This document shows, in pieces, positions 8,619-19,332 of a DNA stretch of 64,000 bases (its first letter is position 1; each line of letters begins with the position of its first letter). This DNA comes from Streptomyces griseoviridis (GTDB lineage: Bacteria; Actinomycetota; Actinomycetes; Streptomycetales; Streptomycetaceae). The stretch covers positions 3,841,501 through 3,905,500 of the forward strand of contig NZ_CP029078.1 of the NCBI RefSeq assembly GCF_005222485.1, read 5' to 3'. Made by a program: the position numbers and the translations under genes. Under the pieces are notes generated by a model. It saw only the letters and a program-made list of their open reading frames with translations, searched no databases and had not been told where the DNA came from.

Positions 8619-9110
8619 ATGCCGGCCTCCTCCGCTCCGTCCCGCCGGATCGCGGGTTCCGTCCTGCGGTTCGGGCGGCTCGCGTCGATGGGCACGCTCA
8701 CCCTGCTCATCCTGGTCGCCGGGGTGTGGGCGTCCTGGGGCACCGCGCACCATGTGATGCTCACCAAGGGGCGTGAGCGGGGCACGGTCGTGGTGACGGC
8801 GTGCGGGGAGTCGACCTGTACGGGGCCTTTCACGCCGGTGACCGCCGGGTCGCAGCCGCGTGCCCGGGTGGTGATCGAGAAGTCGTACGCGGTCCGCGCG
8901 GGCCGTACCTACGACGTCGTCGTGAAGCCGGGCGGTGACGAGGTGGTGCGCTCGGGTCCGGCCGGCATCCTCTACGCCTGGGTGCCGCTGGCGGGGGCGC
9001 TGCTGCTGGCGTCGGTCGTGGTGGCGGGCGGTCTGGGGCTCGGCCGGCTGGGCAAGCTGCTGGCCGGGGCGGGGATCGCGCTGCTGACGGCCGCTTTCCT
9101 GACCGGGTAG
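8619..9110 (+). CDS. Small membrane protein, function unknown
   Basis: About 163 residues with an N-terminal hydrophobic helix (about 20-42, LTLLILVAGVWASW), an extracytoplasmic domain with two close cysteines (ACGESTCTGPF), and two C-terminal hydrophobic segments (about 115-160). No family is recognised; I recall similar proteins beside pth in streptomycetes. The start is uncertain: ATG 8595 lies in the same frame but gives an unnatural leader. It is probably the last gene of the glmU-to-pth series, since a bidirectional terminator follows. Confidence 0.65.
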   Translation: MPASSAPSRRIAGSVLRFGRLASMGTLTLLILVAGVWASWGTAHHVMLTKGRERGTVVVTACGESTCTGPFTPVTAGSQPRARVVIEKSYAVRAGRTYDVVVKPGGDEVVRSGPAGILYAWVPLAGALLLASVVVAGGLGLGRLGKLLAGAGIALLTAAFLTG

Positions 9111-9121
9111 CCGCGGGACGT

Positions 9122-9159
9122 GACACGAGGGGTGCCCCGGGCGGGGCACCCCTCGTGTC
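9122..9159. terminator. Bidirectional terminator
   Basis: Perfect 17-bp inverted repeat (arms 9122-9138 and 9143-9159, loop GGGC) between the membrane-protein gene and the convergent ppc gene. Its position serves both strands. Confidence 0.9.
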
Positions 9160-9180
9160 GTGTGCGGTGGCGCCTGGGCG

Positions 9181-11925
<2,745 letters not shown>

Positions 11926-12124
11926 AGGTGCGGCTCCTTGCAGTGTTGAAGCTCGTCCGAGTGGGGAACCCGGTGGGCCGAGCCGGGCGGCGGGCGCCGC
12001 TCGCGGCTCTGGCAACCGGGAAGAAAACAGAGCGGACCGCGCTGTCCGACCGACTCCAAGGATAGGTGGCCGGGCGGACGCGGAGAATCTCGGGCTCGTG
12101 CCGCGAGGCGGCGCACTGCCATAC

Positions 12125-12165
12125 TTACGTCGCCGTAGGTTACGGAACCGTAGGGACCGACGTAA
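12125..12165. promoter_or_regulatory. Nested TACG/CGTA inverted repeats (candidate TetR operator)
   Basis: Outer arms TTACGTCG (12125-12132) and CGACGTAA (12158-12165) enclose CCGTAGGTTACGG and TACGGAACCGTA, so five TACG-type half-sites fall within 41 bp. The element is in the 310-bp ppc/desaturase intergenic region, 71 bp before the desaturase ATG. The TetR gene in the desaturase operon is the obvious candidate ligand. Confidence 0.65.
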
Positions 12166-12235
12166 CGGAACCCGGGCACGGTGGCCGCGACCGCACCGGC
12201 ATCTGCCTCCATCCTCGACCCCACAGGGGACGCCC

Positions 12236-13249
12236 ATGACCTCAAGGTCCGATGTGATCGATGACGCCCGGCCGGGGGACGGCTATCCGTCCGCGCCCTC
12301 CGCGACCCTGGGTGGTGAAAAGAAGCGCTCGATCGAGCAGATCTCGCTGCTGGCCTTCATCATTGTCCCGTTCCTCGCGCTGGTCGCGGCGGTGCCCCTG
12401 GCGTGGGGGTTCGGCGGGGTGAGCTGGCTCGACCTGGGCCTGCTGGTGTTCTTCTACTACCTGGGCTGCCACGGCATCACGATCGGTTTCCACCGGTACT
12501 TCACGCACGGCGCCTTCAAGGCCAAGCGGCCCTTGCGGATCGCGTTGGCGGTCATGGGGTCGATGGCGGTGGAGGGGCCGCTGGTGCGCTGGGTGGCCGA
12601 TCACCGCAAGCACCACAAGTTCTCCGACGCGGACGGCGACCCGCACTCGCCGTGGCGGTTCGGGGAGAGCGTCCCGGCGCTGATGAAGGGCCTGTGGTGG
12701 GCGCACATCGCATGGATGTTCGACGAGGAGCAGACCTCGCAGGAGAAGTACGCGCCCGATCTGATCAAGGACCCGGCCATCCGGGCGATCTCCCGGCAGT
12801 TCGTGTACTGGACAGCGCTGTCGCTGGCGCTGCCGCCGCTGATCGGCGGTCTGGTGACGATGTCGTGGTGGGGTGCGTTCACCGCGTTCTTCTGGGGCTC
12901 ACTCGTTCGGGTGGCTCTGCTGCACCATGTGACCTGGTCGATCAACTCGATCTGTCACGCGGTGGGCAAGCGTCCCTTCAAGTCGCGGGACCGCTCGGGC
13001 AACGTGTGGTGGCTCGCGGTGCTGTCCTGCGGCGAGTCCTGGCACAACCTGCACCACGCCGACCCGACCTCCGCGCGGCACGGTGTGGAGCGCGGCCAGC
13101 TCGACTCGTCGGCCCGGCTGATCCGCTGGTGCGAGCAGCTCGGCTGGGCCTCGGACGTGCGCTGGCCGTCACGCTCGCGTATCGATTCCCGCCGCAACCC
13201 GGACCAGGGAGGATCCCGGCGCCGGAAGGAGACGGCCGAGGCGGCATGA
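12236..13249 (+). CDS. Acyl-CoA/acyl-lipid delta-9 desaturase
   Basis: 337-residue integral membrane di-iron desaturase of the fatty-acid desaturase type 1 group, introducing a cis double bond into saturated acyl chains. The three histidine boxes are intact: HRYFTH, HRKHH and HNLHH. Hydrophobic segments precede and follow the first two boxes, as expected. ATG 12236 has AGGGGACG upstream. The stop codon overlaps the start of the TetR gene (ATGA), so the two are translated as a coupled pair. This arrangement implies end-product control through a regulator that senses acyl-CoA composition; the operator candidate is at 12125-12165. Confidence 0.93.
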   Translation: MTSRSDVIDDARPGDGYPSAPSATLGGEKKRSIEQISLLAFIIVPFLALVAAVPLAWGFGGVSWLDLGLLVFFYYLGCHGITIGFHRYFTHGAFKAKRPLRIALAVMGSMAVEGPLVRWVADHRKHHKFSDADGDPHSPWRFGESVPALMKGLWWAHIAWMFDEEQTSQEKYAPDLIKDPAIRAISRQFVYWTALSLALPPLIGGLVTMSWWGAFTAFFWGSLVRVALLHHVTWSINSICHAVGKRPFKSRDRSGNVWWLAVLSCGESWHNLHHADPTSARHGVERGQLDSSARLIRWCEQLGWASDVRWPSRSRIDSRRNPDQGGSRRRKETAEAA

Positions 13250-13923
13250 TTGACGCCGTGGCGACCGACTCCAGCAGCACCCCGAGCAACGACAAGCAGC
13301 GGCGGGTCCGCCGCACCCGGATGACCGGCGCCGAGCGCCGCCAGCAGTTGTTGGAGATCGGCCGCACCCTGTTCGCCGCGAAGGGGTTCGAGGGCACGTC
13401 GGTGGAGGAGATCGCCGCCAAGGCCGGGGTCTCCAAGCCGGTGGTGTACGAGCACTTCGGCGGCAAGGAGGGGCTGTACGCGGTGGTCGTGGACCGCGAG
13501 ATGCGGCGGCTGCTCGACATGGTCACCAGTTCGCTGACGGCGGGGCATCCGCGGGAGCTGTGCGAGCAGGCGGCGTTCGCGCTCCTCGACTACATCGAGG
13601 AGTACACGGACGGTTTCCGCATCCTGGTCCGCGACTCCCCCATCCCGCAGTCCACCGGGTCCTTCGCGTCCCTGATCTCGGACATCGCCACGCAGGTGGA
13701 GGACATCCTGGGCCGCGAGTTCCGCAACCGGGGCTTCGACTCCAAGCTGGCGCCGCTGTACGCGCAGGCCCTGGTGGGCATGGTGGCCCTGACCGGCCAG
13801 TGGTGGCTGGACGTGCGCCGCCCGAAGAAGGCGGAGGTCGCCGCCCATCTGGTGAATCTGGCCTGGCACGGGCTCGACGGCCTGGAGCAGAAGCCGCGGC
13901 TGATCGGCCACCGCAAGAACTGA
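13246..13923 (+). CDS. TetR regulator, desaturase operon
   Basis: 225-residue TetR-family repressor. The DNA-binding helix-turn-helix is at about residues 30-72 (RRQQLLEIGRTLFAAKGFEGTS then GVSKPVVYEHFGGKEGLY). The C-terminal ligand-binding domain is helical with a conserved-looking GQWWLD segment. ATG 13246 overlaps the desaturase stop; GTG 13258 is an alternative start. The coupling suggests it represses its own operon in response to an acyl ligand. The effector is not deducible from sequence. Confidence 0.9.
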   Translation: MIDAVATDSSSTPSNDKQRRVRRTRMTGAERRQQLLEIGRTLFAAKGFEGTSVEEIAAKAGVSKPVVYEHFGGKEGLYAVVVDREMRRLLDMVTSSLTAGHPRELCEQAAFALLDYIEEYTDGFRILVRDSPIPQSTGSFASLISDIATQVEDILGREFRNRGFDSKLAPLYAQALVGMVALTGQWWLDVRRPKKAEVAAHLVNLAWHGLDGLEQKPRLIGHRKN

Positions 13924-14026
13924 CCGACCGCGGGGGCGGCCACCGGTGGACGGGGCTGCGCCCGCTCCCCGGGTCCCGGCTCCGGGCACCCGGCGGGCCC
14001 CACCCGTCCCCGGCTCCGCGCACGCG

Positions 14027-14066
14027 ACGGCGGGCCCCCAGCCGTCCCAGGCTGGGGGCCCGCCGT
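14027..14066. terminator. Terminator after TetR gene
   Basis: Perfect inverted repeat with 17-bp arms (14027-14043 and 14050-14066) and a six-base loop GTCCCA. It lies between the desaturase operon and the convergent CsbD gene. Confidence 0.9.
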
Positions 14067-14120
14067 GTCTCCCCGGCGCCGCGGCGTCATCGGGCCGGGG
14101 TGGTCCGTGACGCGGGGGCG

Positions 14121-14294
14121 TCAGTGCTTGAAGACGTCCTTGGCCTTCTCCTTGGCCTGACGGGCGTCGCCCTTCATCTGGTCGGCACGGCCCTCGGCGG
14201 TCATCCGCTCGTTGCCGACGGCACGGCCCACGGTCTCCTTGGCCTTGCCCTTCATCTGCTCGACCTTGGCCTGGCCCTTCTGATCCTCAGCCAC
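14121..14294 (-). CDS. CsbD-family stress protein
   Basis: 57-residue, highly charged protein with the CsbD pattern: GQAKVEQMKGKAKETVG near the start, then RMTAEGRADQMKGDARQAKEKAKDVF. CsbD proteins are general-stress induced and probably bind or stabilise other molecules; the exact role is unknown. It starts at GTG 14294 with a GGGAAG-like site upstream and ends CKH-free with KDVFKH. The gene is monocistronic, between a terminator and the convergently placed end of the next minus-strand unit. A related small stress-type gene lies at 62366. Confidence 0.88.
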   Translation of the reverse strand: MAEDQKGQAKVEQMKGKAKETVGRAVGNERMTAEGRADQMKGDARQAKEKAKDVFKH

Positions 14295-14394
14295 CGCTCA
14301 TCACTTCCCTACTGGTACTGGTCGGACTCCGGTGCACAGTCCGGGTAACCGGCTTCTCCGGGCGCAAACCTCCCCTGTCCGCGCCGCCCCCGCG

Positions 14395-15216
14395 TCAGCC
14401 GTCCCTGCGGGCCACCGCGAAGATCCGGCGGAACGGGAACGGGGTGCCGTGCGCGGTCGCCGGGTAGGCCGATCGCAGGGCCGCGCGGTACTCGTCGACG
14501 AAGGCGTCCCGGGCCTCGGGGTCGTCGGCGAGGGCGGTCAGGACGGGCCGCAGTCCGGTGCCCTTGACCCAGTCGAGGACGGGGTCCTCGCCGGTCAGGA
14601 GGTGGAGGTAGGTGGTCTCCCAGACGTCGGCGGCGCAGCCGAGGCCGGTCAGCAGCGCCAGGTAGTGGCCGGGGGTGTGGACCGCGTCGCCGTGGCGCAG
14701 GACGCCGTCGAGGCGGTCGCGCCAGCGGGGGCCGGCGGCCAGGTCGCGCAGGGCGCGGTGGCTGGGGGCGTCGAAGTTGCCGGGGACCTGGAAGGCGAGG
14801 ACGCCGCCGGGGGCGAGGGCGTCGATCCAGTCGGGGAAGCGGTCGGTGTGGCCGGGGACCCACTGGAGGGTGGCGTTGCTGACGATGAGGTCGTGGGGGC
14901 CCTCGGGGGTCCAGGTGCGGGCGTCGGCGGGGGCGAAGGCGATGCTGCCGCCGCCGGTGGTGGGGCCCTCGTGCGCGGTGTGGGCCCGGTCGAGCATCTC
15001 GGGGGAGTTGTCGTAGCCGGTGATGCGGGCGGTGGGCCAGCGGTCGGCGAGCAGGGCGGTGACGTTGCCCGGACCGCAGCCGAGGTCGGCGATCCTGGGC
15101 GGGGTGCCGGGCAGCCCGGGGACGCGGGCGAGCAGGTCGGTGAAGGGGCGGGCCCGGTGGTCGGCGTGGCGGAGGTACTGGGCGGGGTCCCAGACGGGGG
15201 AGGTCATGTCCGTCAT
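14395..15216 (-). CDS. tam: Trans-aconitate 2-methyltransferase-like
   Basis: 273-residue SAM-dependent methyltransferase close to Tam, which methyl-esterifies trans-aconitate, an inhibitor of aconitase. Motif I is IADLGCGPGNVTALLA (about 43-58), followed by the acidic ITGYDNSPEML. The Tam-like segment VSNATLQWVPGH is also present. ATG 15216 is preferred because GGGGAG sits six bases upstream; in-frame starts at 15222 (GTG) and 15207 are alternatives. It is divergent from the MarR gene across an 80-bp region containing MarR-type palindromes, so repression by that MarR is likely. Confidence 0.85.
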   Translation of the reverse strand: MTDMTSPVWDPAQYLRHADHRARPFTDLLARVPGLPGTPPRIADLGCGPGNVTALLADRWPTARITGYDNSPEMLDRAHTAHEGPTTGGGSIAFAPADARTWTPEGPHDLIVSNATLQWVPGHTDRFPDWIDALAPGGVLAFQVPGNFDAPSHRALRDLAAGPRWRDRLDGVLRHGDAVHTPGHYLALLTGLGCAADVWETTYLHLLTGEDPVLDWVKGTGLRPVLTALADDPEARDAFVDEYRAALRSAYPATAHGTPFPFRRIFAVARRDG

Positions 15217-15240
15217 CCTCACTCCCCATTTCTCTCGATG

Positions 15241-15268
15241 TCAAGAAACTTGAGATCAAGAGACTTCA
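15241..15268. promoter_or_regulatory. MarR-type operator between tam and marR
   Basis: Overlapping palindromes fill the divergent promoter: TCAAG-AAA-CTTGA (15241-15253), CTTGA-GA-TCAAG (15249-15260) and the imperfect TCAAG-AGA-CTTCA (15256-15268). CTTGANNTCAAG is typical of MarR boxes. Binding here would block both divergent genes. Confidence 0.75.
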
Positions 15269-15283
15269 TGTCGACAGAACCAC

Positions 15284-15296
15284 TACACTGATCGTC
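15284..15296 (+). promoter_or_regulatory. -10 box for a leaderless marR transcript
   Basis: TACACT at 15284-15289 resembles a sigma-HrdB -10 element, and the MarR ATG lies seven bases after it at 15297. Transcription would then start at or next to the A of the ATG, giving a leaderless mRNA. No ribosome binding site precedes this ATG, consistent with that. Confidence 0.55.
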
Positions 15297-15794
15297 ATGG
15301 AGGACGAGGTCGATCGGCTGGTCGCTGCGTGGCGCCGGGAGCGCCCGGACCTCGACGTGGAACCGCTCGAGGTGCTCAGCCGCGTGAGCAGGCTGGCCCG
15401 GCACCTGGACCGGGCACGCCGACTGGCCTTCGCGGAGCACAGTCTCGAGCCGTGGGAGTTCGACGTGCTGACCGCGCTCAGGCGCGCCGGGACGCCCTAC
15501 CAGCTCTCGCCCGGACAACTGCTGACCCAGACCCTGGTCACCTCGGGCACCATGACCAACCGCATCGACAGGCTCGCCAAGAAGGGCCTGGTGGAGCGGC
15601 TGCCCGACCCCAGCGACCGGCGCGGGGTGCTGGTGCGGCTGACCGGCGAGGGCCAGGACCGCGCCGACCAGGCGCTGGCCGGACTGCTGGCCCAGGAACG
15701 CGCCATCCTGGCCGAGCTGTCCCGTGGGCAGCGCGGTGAACTGGCGTCCCTGCTACGCCAGTTGACCGCCCCGTTCGACAACATCCCCGGCTAG
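15297..15794 (+). CDS. MarR-family regulator
   Basis: 165-residue winged-helix repressor. The recognition region is visible as LLTQTLVTSGTMTNRIDRLAKKGLV, followed by the wing LPDPSDRRGVLVRLTGEG (about 78-122). Long flanking helices form the dimerisation part. It probably represses itself and the divergent tam gene through the palindromes at 15241-15268; the ligand is unknown. Its 3' end overlaps the convergent LuxR-type gene by 42 bp, an unusually long tail-to-tail overlap. Confidence 0.92.
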   Translation: MEDEVDRLVAAWRRERPDLDVEPLEVLSRVSRLARHLDRARRLAFAEHSLEPWEFDVLTALRRAGTPYQLSPGQLLTQTLVTSGTMTNRIDRLAKKGLVERLPDPSDRRGVLVRLTGEGQDRADQALAGLLAQERAILAELSRGQRGELASLLRQLTAPFDNIPG

Positions 15795-16520
15795 CTCGGC
15801 GGGGCCTACGCCGGCCCTGCGGGCGAGGGCCACGGCGGCGAGGGTGGAGTGCACGCCCAACTTGCCCAGCACGTTCTGCATATGGGTGCGGACGGTGTGC
15901 GGGGAGAGGTAGAGGCGCTCGGCGACGGCCTTGCGGCCCAGGCCCGCCACCATGCAGCGCAGCACCTCGCGTTCGCGCGGGGTGAGCGACTCCACCAGCC
16001 GCTCGCTCTCCGTGCGGTGCTTGCGGGCCGCCGTCAACTCCCGCAGGACGCCGGTGAGAAGGGCGGGCGGCAGATGCGTCTCGTCGCGCAGCACCCCGCG
16101 TATCACCGTCAGCAGCCGGGAGAGCGAGCAGTCCTTGGCCACCCATCCCGAGGCGCCGGCCTGGAGGGCGAGCGCCGCGCGGCGCGGGTCGTCCTTCTCG
16201 GCGAGGACCACGAACCGGACGTTCGGCTGCGCGGTGCGGACGCCGGTGACGAGGGAGATCCCGTCCACCGGGCCGTCGGCCGCGGCCTCCTGGAGCGGCG
16301 CGGCGGGCCGTACGCCCGGCGCGGCACCGCCCAGATCGGCGTCCACGAGCAGCACGTCGAACCTGCGGCCCTCGGCCGCGGCCCGGTCGAGGCTGCGCAG
16401 CGCGGCGGGACCGCTGCCCGCCGCGGTGACCTCGACGTCGGGCTCGGCGGCCAGCGCGGCCGCGAGCGACTCGGCGAAGATCCGGTGGTCGTCGACGACC
16501 AGGACTCGGATGCGAACCAC
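15753..16520 (-). CDS. NarL/LuxR-type response regulator
   Basis: 255-residue regulator with a receiver domain (1-135) and a LuxR HTH (about 185-245). The receiver keeps the acidic pair VVDDH, the phospho-acceptor in LLVDADLGG, and a lysine in WVAKDCS. The HTH reads LTPREREVLRCMVAGLGRKAVAERL and SPHTVRTHMQNVLGKLGV. The receiver is longer than usual between the phospho-site and the following strand (insert near GVRPAAPLQEAAADG). GTG 16520 follows AAGGGGG. No kinase gene is adjacent. It converges on and overlaps marR. Confidence 0.9.
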   Translation of the reverse strand: MVRIRVLVVDDHRIFAESLAAALAAEPDVEVTAAGSGPAALRSLDRAAAEGRRFDVLLVDADLGGAAPGVRPAAPLQEAAADGPVDGISLVTGVRTAQPNVRFVVLAEKDDPRRAALALQAGASGWVAKDCSLSRLLTVIRGVLRDETHLPPALLTGVLRELTAARKHRTESERLVESLTPREREVLRCMVAGLGRKAVAERLYLSPHTVRTHMQNVLGKLGVHSTLAAVALARRAGVGPAELAGDVVERGGQLA

Positions 16521-16796
16521 GAAACCCCCTTCCCCGCGCTCGCACGGAGCGGGGGATACCTCATCGTCGGGAGACGGCACGGGCGCGGGCACGACGCCCG
16601 ATGCGTGATGGCGGTGTTGCGCGGCACGGCCGCCGCCGTGCGGACCTGCTACCCCCCATGCGGACGTCGTACCCGCTTGTCTCGCCCCCTGATCAGCACC
16701 GGCCCCCACCGGTGCTGTTCATCAGAGTACGGGCGGCGGCGGACAGCGGAAGGCGAATCGCAGAACTGACGGTCCGGCGCGTTTATGGTGAGGCAC

Positions 16797-17261
16797 ATGT
16801 TTCGTCTGGAGACAGAAGTCGACAAATCCCGGCGCGATCTTCTCCGTTCGCGGCTCCTGGAGAGCAACACGGCGGCGTCACCGGTACTGAGAGCGCTGCG
16901 CGGAACCCCGGCCGAGCGCGAACGGCCGCTGCACGTTTGGGCGTTGGACGAGCGGGGGGCGATGGCGGGCGGCCTGGTCGGCCACACCTGGGCGTCCTGG
17001 CTGCACGTGACGTTCCTGTGGGTGGACGACCTGCACCGCGGCGCGGGCCTCGGCGGCCTGCTGCTGACGGAGGCGGAACGCCTCGCGACGACCGAGCGCG
17101 GCTGCACGGCGGCCCGACTGGAGACCTGGGACTTCCAGGCGCCGGACTTCTACCGCAAGAAGGGGTACGAGGTGGTGTGCGTGATCCCCGACTATCCGCC
17201 GGGCGTCACGGAGTACACGCTGACGAAGCGGCTGGGACCGCAGCCGGACGGTCGACGCTAG
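16797..17261 (+). CDS. GNAT acetyltransferase
   Basis: About 154 residues with a GNAT fold: a central strand LHVTFLWVDDLHRGAGLGGLLLTEAE holding the acetyl-CoA-binding R/Q-x-x-G-x-G/A pattern (HRGAGLGG), and the later FYRKKGYEVV segment. The substrate is unknown. ATG 16797 is preceded by GGTGAGG at close spacing; ATG 16785 is an alternative. Its stop overlaps the stop of the convergent ATP-binding gene by four bases (CTAG at 17258-17261). Confidence 0.85.
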   Translation: MFRLETEVDKSRRDLLRSRLLESNTAASPVLRALRGTPAERERPLHVWALDERGAMAGGLVGHTWASWLHVTFLWVDDLHRGAGLGGLLLTEAERLATTERGCTAARLETWDFQAPDFYRKKGYEVVCVIPDYPPGVTEYTLTKRLGPQPDGRR

Positions 17262-17965
17262 CGGGCCGCCCCGAGGAGACCCGGGACGAGGTCGAGTTCC
17301 GCCCAGACGGTCAGCCCGCGCCGGGTCAGCCGGGTGCCCCACCGATCGGCGAGCGCGTGGGTGATCAGCAGTCCCCGCCCCCGCTCCGCGCTGCCGCGGG
17401 CCGGCACGGGCCGGACCGGGGGCGCCTGCCCGCCCTCGTCGGTCACGCTGACGGAGGCCGTGGACACGGTGAAGGCGCAGCCCACCGCGATCGTGTGACT
17501 GACGGTGTGCTCCAGGGCGTTGGCGACGAGTTCGCCGGCGATCGACTCCAGGTCGTCCACCAGCGCCGGATCGAGCCCGCGCGCACGGGCCGCGTCCCTG
17601 ACATGCCGGCGGGCGGCGCGGGCGGAGGCGAGATCGGCACCGGACACGGCGAGCGCGTCACCGGCACGCGGGCCGGGGGCGGCGAGACGGTCGCCCCGGC
17701 AGCGGGCGATGACGAGGACGTCGGCGAGGGCGTCGCACAACTGCCCCACCCAGTGCAGCGGTTCATCACCCTCCTCCACCCGAGCCTTCTGGACCCTGCT
17801 CAGCAACCGCTGTGCCAGATCGAGTTGGACGGCCTCGATCTGGTCGGCCATGCGGGAGGCGGGGCCATCGGGGGTGTCCGACACGAGCAGGGCGGGGTGG
17901 CGGTGGGGGCCGGACGGGGGGAGGTGGCGGTTGAGGCGGGGATCTCCGGTGGCGTCGTTCTGCAC
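17258..17965 (-). CDS. ATP-binding regulatory protein (HATPase_c, RsbW-like)
   Basis: 235-residue soluble protein whose C-terminal half (about 115-225) is an anti-sigma-factor-type HATPase fold: N-box ELVANALEH, G1 box VTDEGGQAPP and G2 box GRGLLITHAL. The N-terminal half is variable and helical. Such proteins are regularly encoded beside a DUF5753 helix-turn-helix gene and a DUF397 gene in Streptomyces, as here, and are thought to be part of developmental or antibiotic regulatory circuits (whiJ- and abaA-like loci). GTG 17965 has AGGAG upstream. It is divergent from the HTH gene across a short operator-bearing region. Confidence 0.85.
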   Translation of the reverse strand: MQNDATGDPRLNRHLPPSGPHRHPALLVSDTPDGPASRMADQIEAVQLDLAQRLLSRVQKARVEEGDEPLHWVGQLCDALADVLVIARCRGDRLAAPGPRAGDALAVSGADLASARAARRHVRDAARARGLDPALVDDLESIAGELVANALEHTVSHTIAVGCAFTVSTASVSVTDEGGQAPPVRPVPARGSAERGRGLLITHALADRWGTRLTRRGLTVWAELDLVPGLLGAAR

Positions 17966-18021
17966 GGCAACTCCTGTGTCGGGGGATGAGAGTGAGGGTC
18001 ATCTCCCCCGCTAAGATTCCA

Positions 18022-18039
18022 GCGAGAAAATTGTCTCGC
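18022..18039. promoter_or_regulatory. Palindrome in the HATPase/HTH divergent promoter
   Basis: GCGAGA-AAATTG-TCTCGC is a perfect six-base inverted repeat in a locally A+T-rich patch between the divergent genes. It is the likely binding site of the DUF5753-type regulator encoded at 18129. Confidence 0.6.
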
Positions 18040-18128
18040 AAGGAAAGTCACTCAAAAGGATGTCCCCTGCGACATCAGCCGCCAGGGTGGCCGTCCATCG
18101 ATACGCTCCGCGCCAGGAGGTGGGAAAC

Positions 18129-18995
18129 ATGACCGACGCCCAACCCAACCTGCATCGAAGGCGCCTGGGCCTGGAGCTCCGCTCGCTGCGCAAGGCCACC
18201 GGGATGAATCTCGCCGAGGCGGCCGAGCGCCTGTGCCTGTCCGGCGCTTCGGCCCTGAGCAAGATCGAGAACGGCAAGCAACGGGTGCCCGGCATCGCCC
18301 TCGCGGGCTTCTTCGAGGTCTACGGCCTCCAGAAGAAGGACCGCGTCGAGAAGATCCGCAAGCTGGCGTCGCTGGCGAACTCGGGCAGGCGGGCGAACCT
18401 GTTCGATCAGTACCGGCAGTCCGTTCGCGACCCCTTCGCCGAGTACCTGCACCTGGAGGAACTGGCGTCCAAGTGCGAGACGTTCGCGTGGGTGATCCCC
18501 GGCCTGCTCCAGACCCCGGACTACGCCCGCGCGATCGTGGAACGCAGCCGTAAGTGGCACACCGGCCGGGAGATCGACAACTTCGTCGAACTACGCATGG
18601 CCAGACAGGAGGCCCTGCTGCGAGAGCAACCACTTCATCTGTGGTGCGTGCTCGACGAGTCGGCGCTCCTCCGGGAGGTCGGCGGAAGACAGGTGATGAA
18701 GGCCCAGCTTGAGCACCTGCTCCAGGTGTCGGAGGAGCACAAGCACGTGGCACTCCAGATACTGGCCTTCGCGCACGGGGCTCACGCCGGGATCGACGGC
18801 CCCTTCCACCTGCTGCACTTTCCCGTCGGACCGCCCGTGGTCGTGGTCGAGCCGATGACAACTTCGTTGTACCTGGAGGAAGATAGCGACATCGGGCGCT
18901 ACGAGACGGCGTTCAGCCACCTCCGCGGCGAAGCCCTCGACGCGGAAGCCTCTCGGCGCCACATCGACGACTTGATCAAGGACCGCTACGCATGA
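18129..18995 (+). CDS. XRE HTH regulator with DUF5753 domain (WhiJ-like)
   Basis: 288-residue regulator. The N-terminal XRE helix-turn-helix (about 12-65) contains LRSLRKATGMNLAEAAERL and LSKIENGKQRVPG. The C-terminal DUF5753 domain (about 95-280) shows the typical YLHLEELASKCETFAWVIPGLLQTPDYAR and RMARQEALLRE segments. AGGAGGTGGG precedes ATG 18129. Its stop overlaps the DUF397 gene start (ATGA), the standard arrangement for this regulator/partner pair. In whiJ-type loci the small partner modulates the repressor. The target here could be its own divergent promoter (palindrome 18022-18039). Confidence 0.92.
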   Translation: MTDAQPNLHRRRLGLELRSLRKATGMNLAEAAERLCLSGASALSKIENGKQRVPGIALAGFFEVYGLQKKDRVEKIRKLASLANSGRRANLFDQYRQSVRDPFAEYLHLEELASKCETFAWVIPGLLQTPDYARAIVERSRKWHTGREIDNFVELRMARQEALLREQPLHLWCVLDESALLREVGGRQVMKAQLEHLLQVSEEHKHVALQILAFAHGAHAGIDGPFHLLHFPVGPPVVVVEPMTTSLYLEEDSDIGRYETAFSHLRGEALDAEASRRHIDDLIKDRYA

Positions 18996-19216
18996 AGAAG
19001 AAGATCGACCTCACCGAGGCCATATGGGTCAAGAGCGACCTCAGCAACGGCGGGGACAACTGCCTCGAGGTCGCCTTCGTCGACGGTGTGGTCGCTCTCC
19101 GCGACTCGAACGACGTCGGCGACCCCGACGCCAAGATCCTGATCATCTCCGAGGACGACTACCGCGCGTTCACCGGCGGAGTCGCGAAGGGCCAGCGGGA
19201 TCTGCTCCTGCCGTGA
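18992..19216 (+). CDS. DUF397 protein
   Basis: 74-residue protein of the DUF397 family, with WVKSDLSNGGDNCLEVA, the VALRDSND segment, and a C-terminal ISEDDYRAFTGGV. These small acidic proteins are encoded next to DUF5753 regulators and are believed to act with them as an antagonist or co-regulator. The start overlaps the upstream stop codon, so translation is coupled. It is the last gene of the trio and is followed by a stem-loop. Confidence 0.93.
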   Translation: MKKKIDLTEAIWVKSDLSNGGDNCLEVAFVDGVVALRDSNDVGDPDAKILIISEDDYRAFTGGVAKGQRDLLLP

Positions 19217-19222
19217 CGAGCG

Positions 19223-19246
19223 GGGCTGAGGAAGGCGACTCAGCCC
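19223..19246 (+). terminator. Stem-loop after the DUF397 gene
   Basis: Eight-base inverted repeat GGGCTGAG (19223-19230) and CTCAGCCC (19239-19246) with an eight-base loop. It separates the regulatory trio from the RiPP island. Confidence 0.6.
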
Positions 19247-19332
19247 GCGCGGATCCGTTCCACAGGGTCGTCGACGCCGTCGGCTCCGGCGTGCTTCTTG
19301 AATGAGCGACCGCATCGCGGCGGAGGCGAAAC

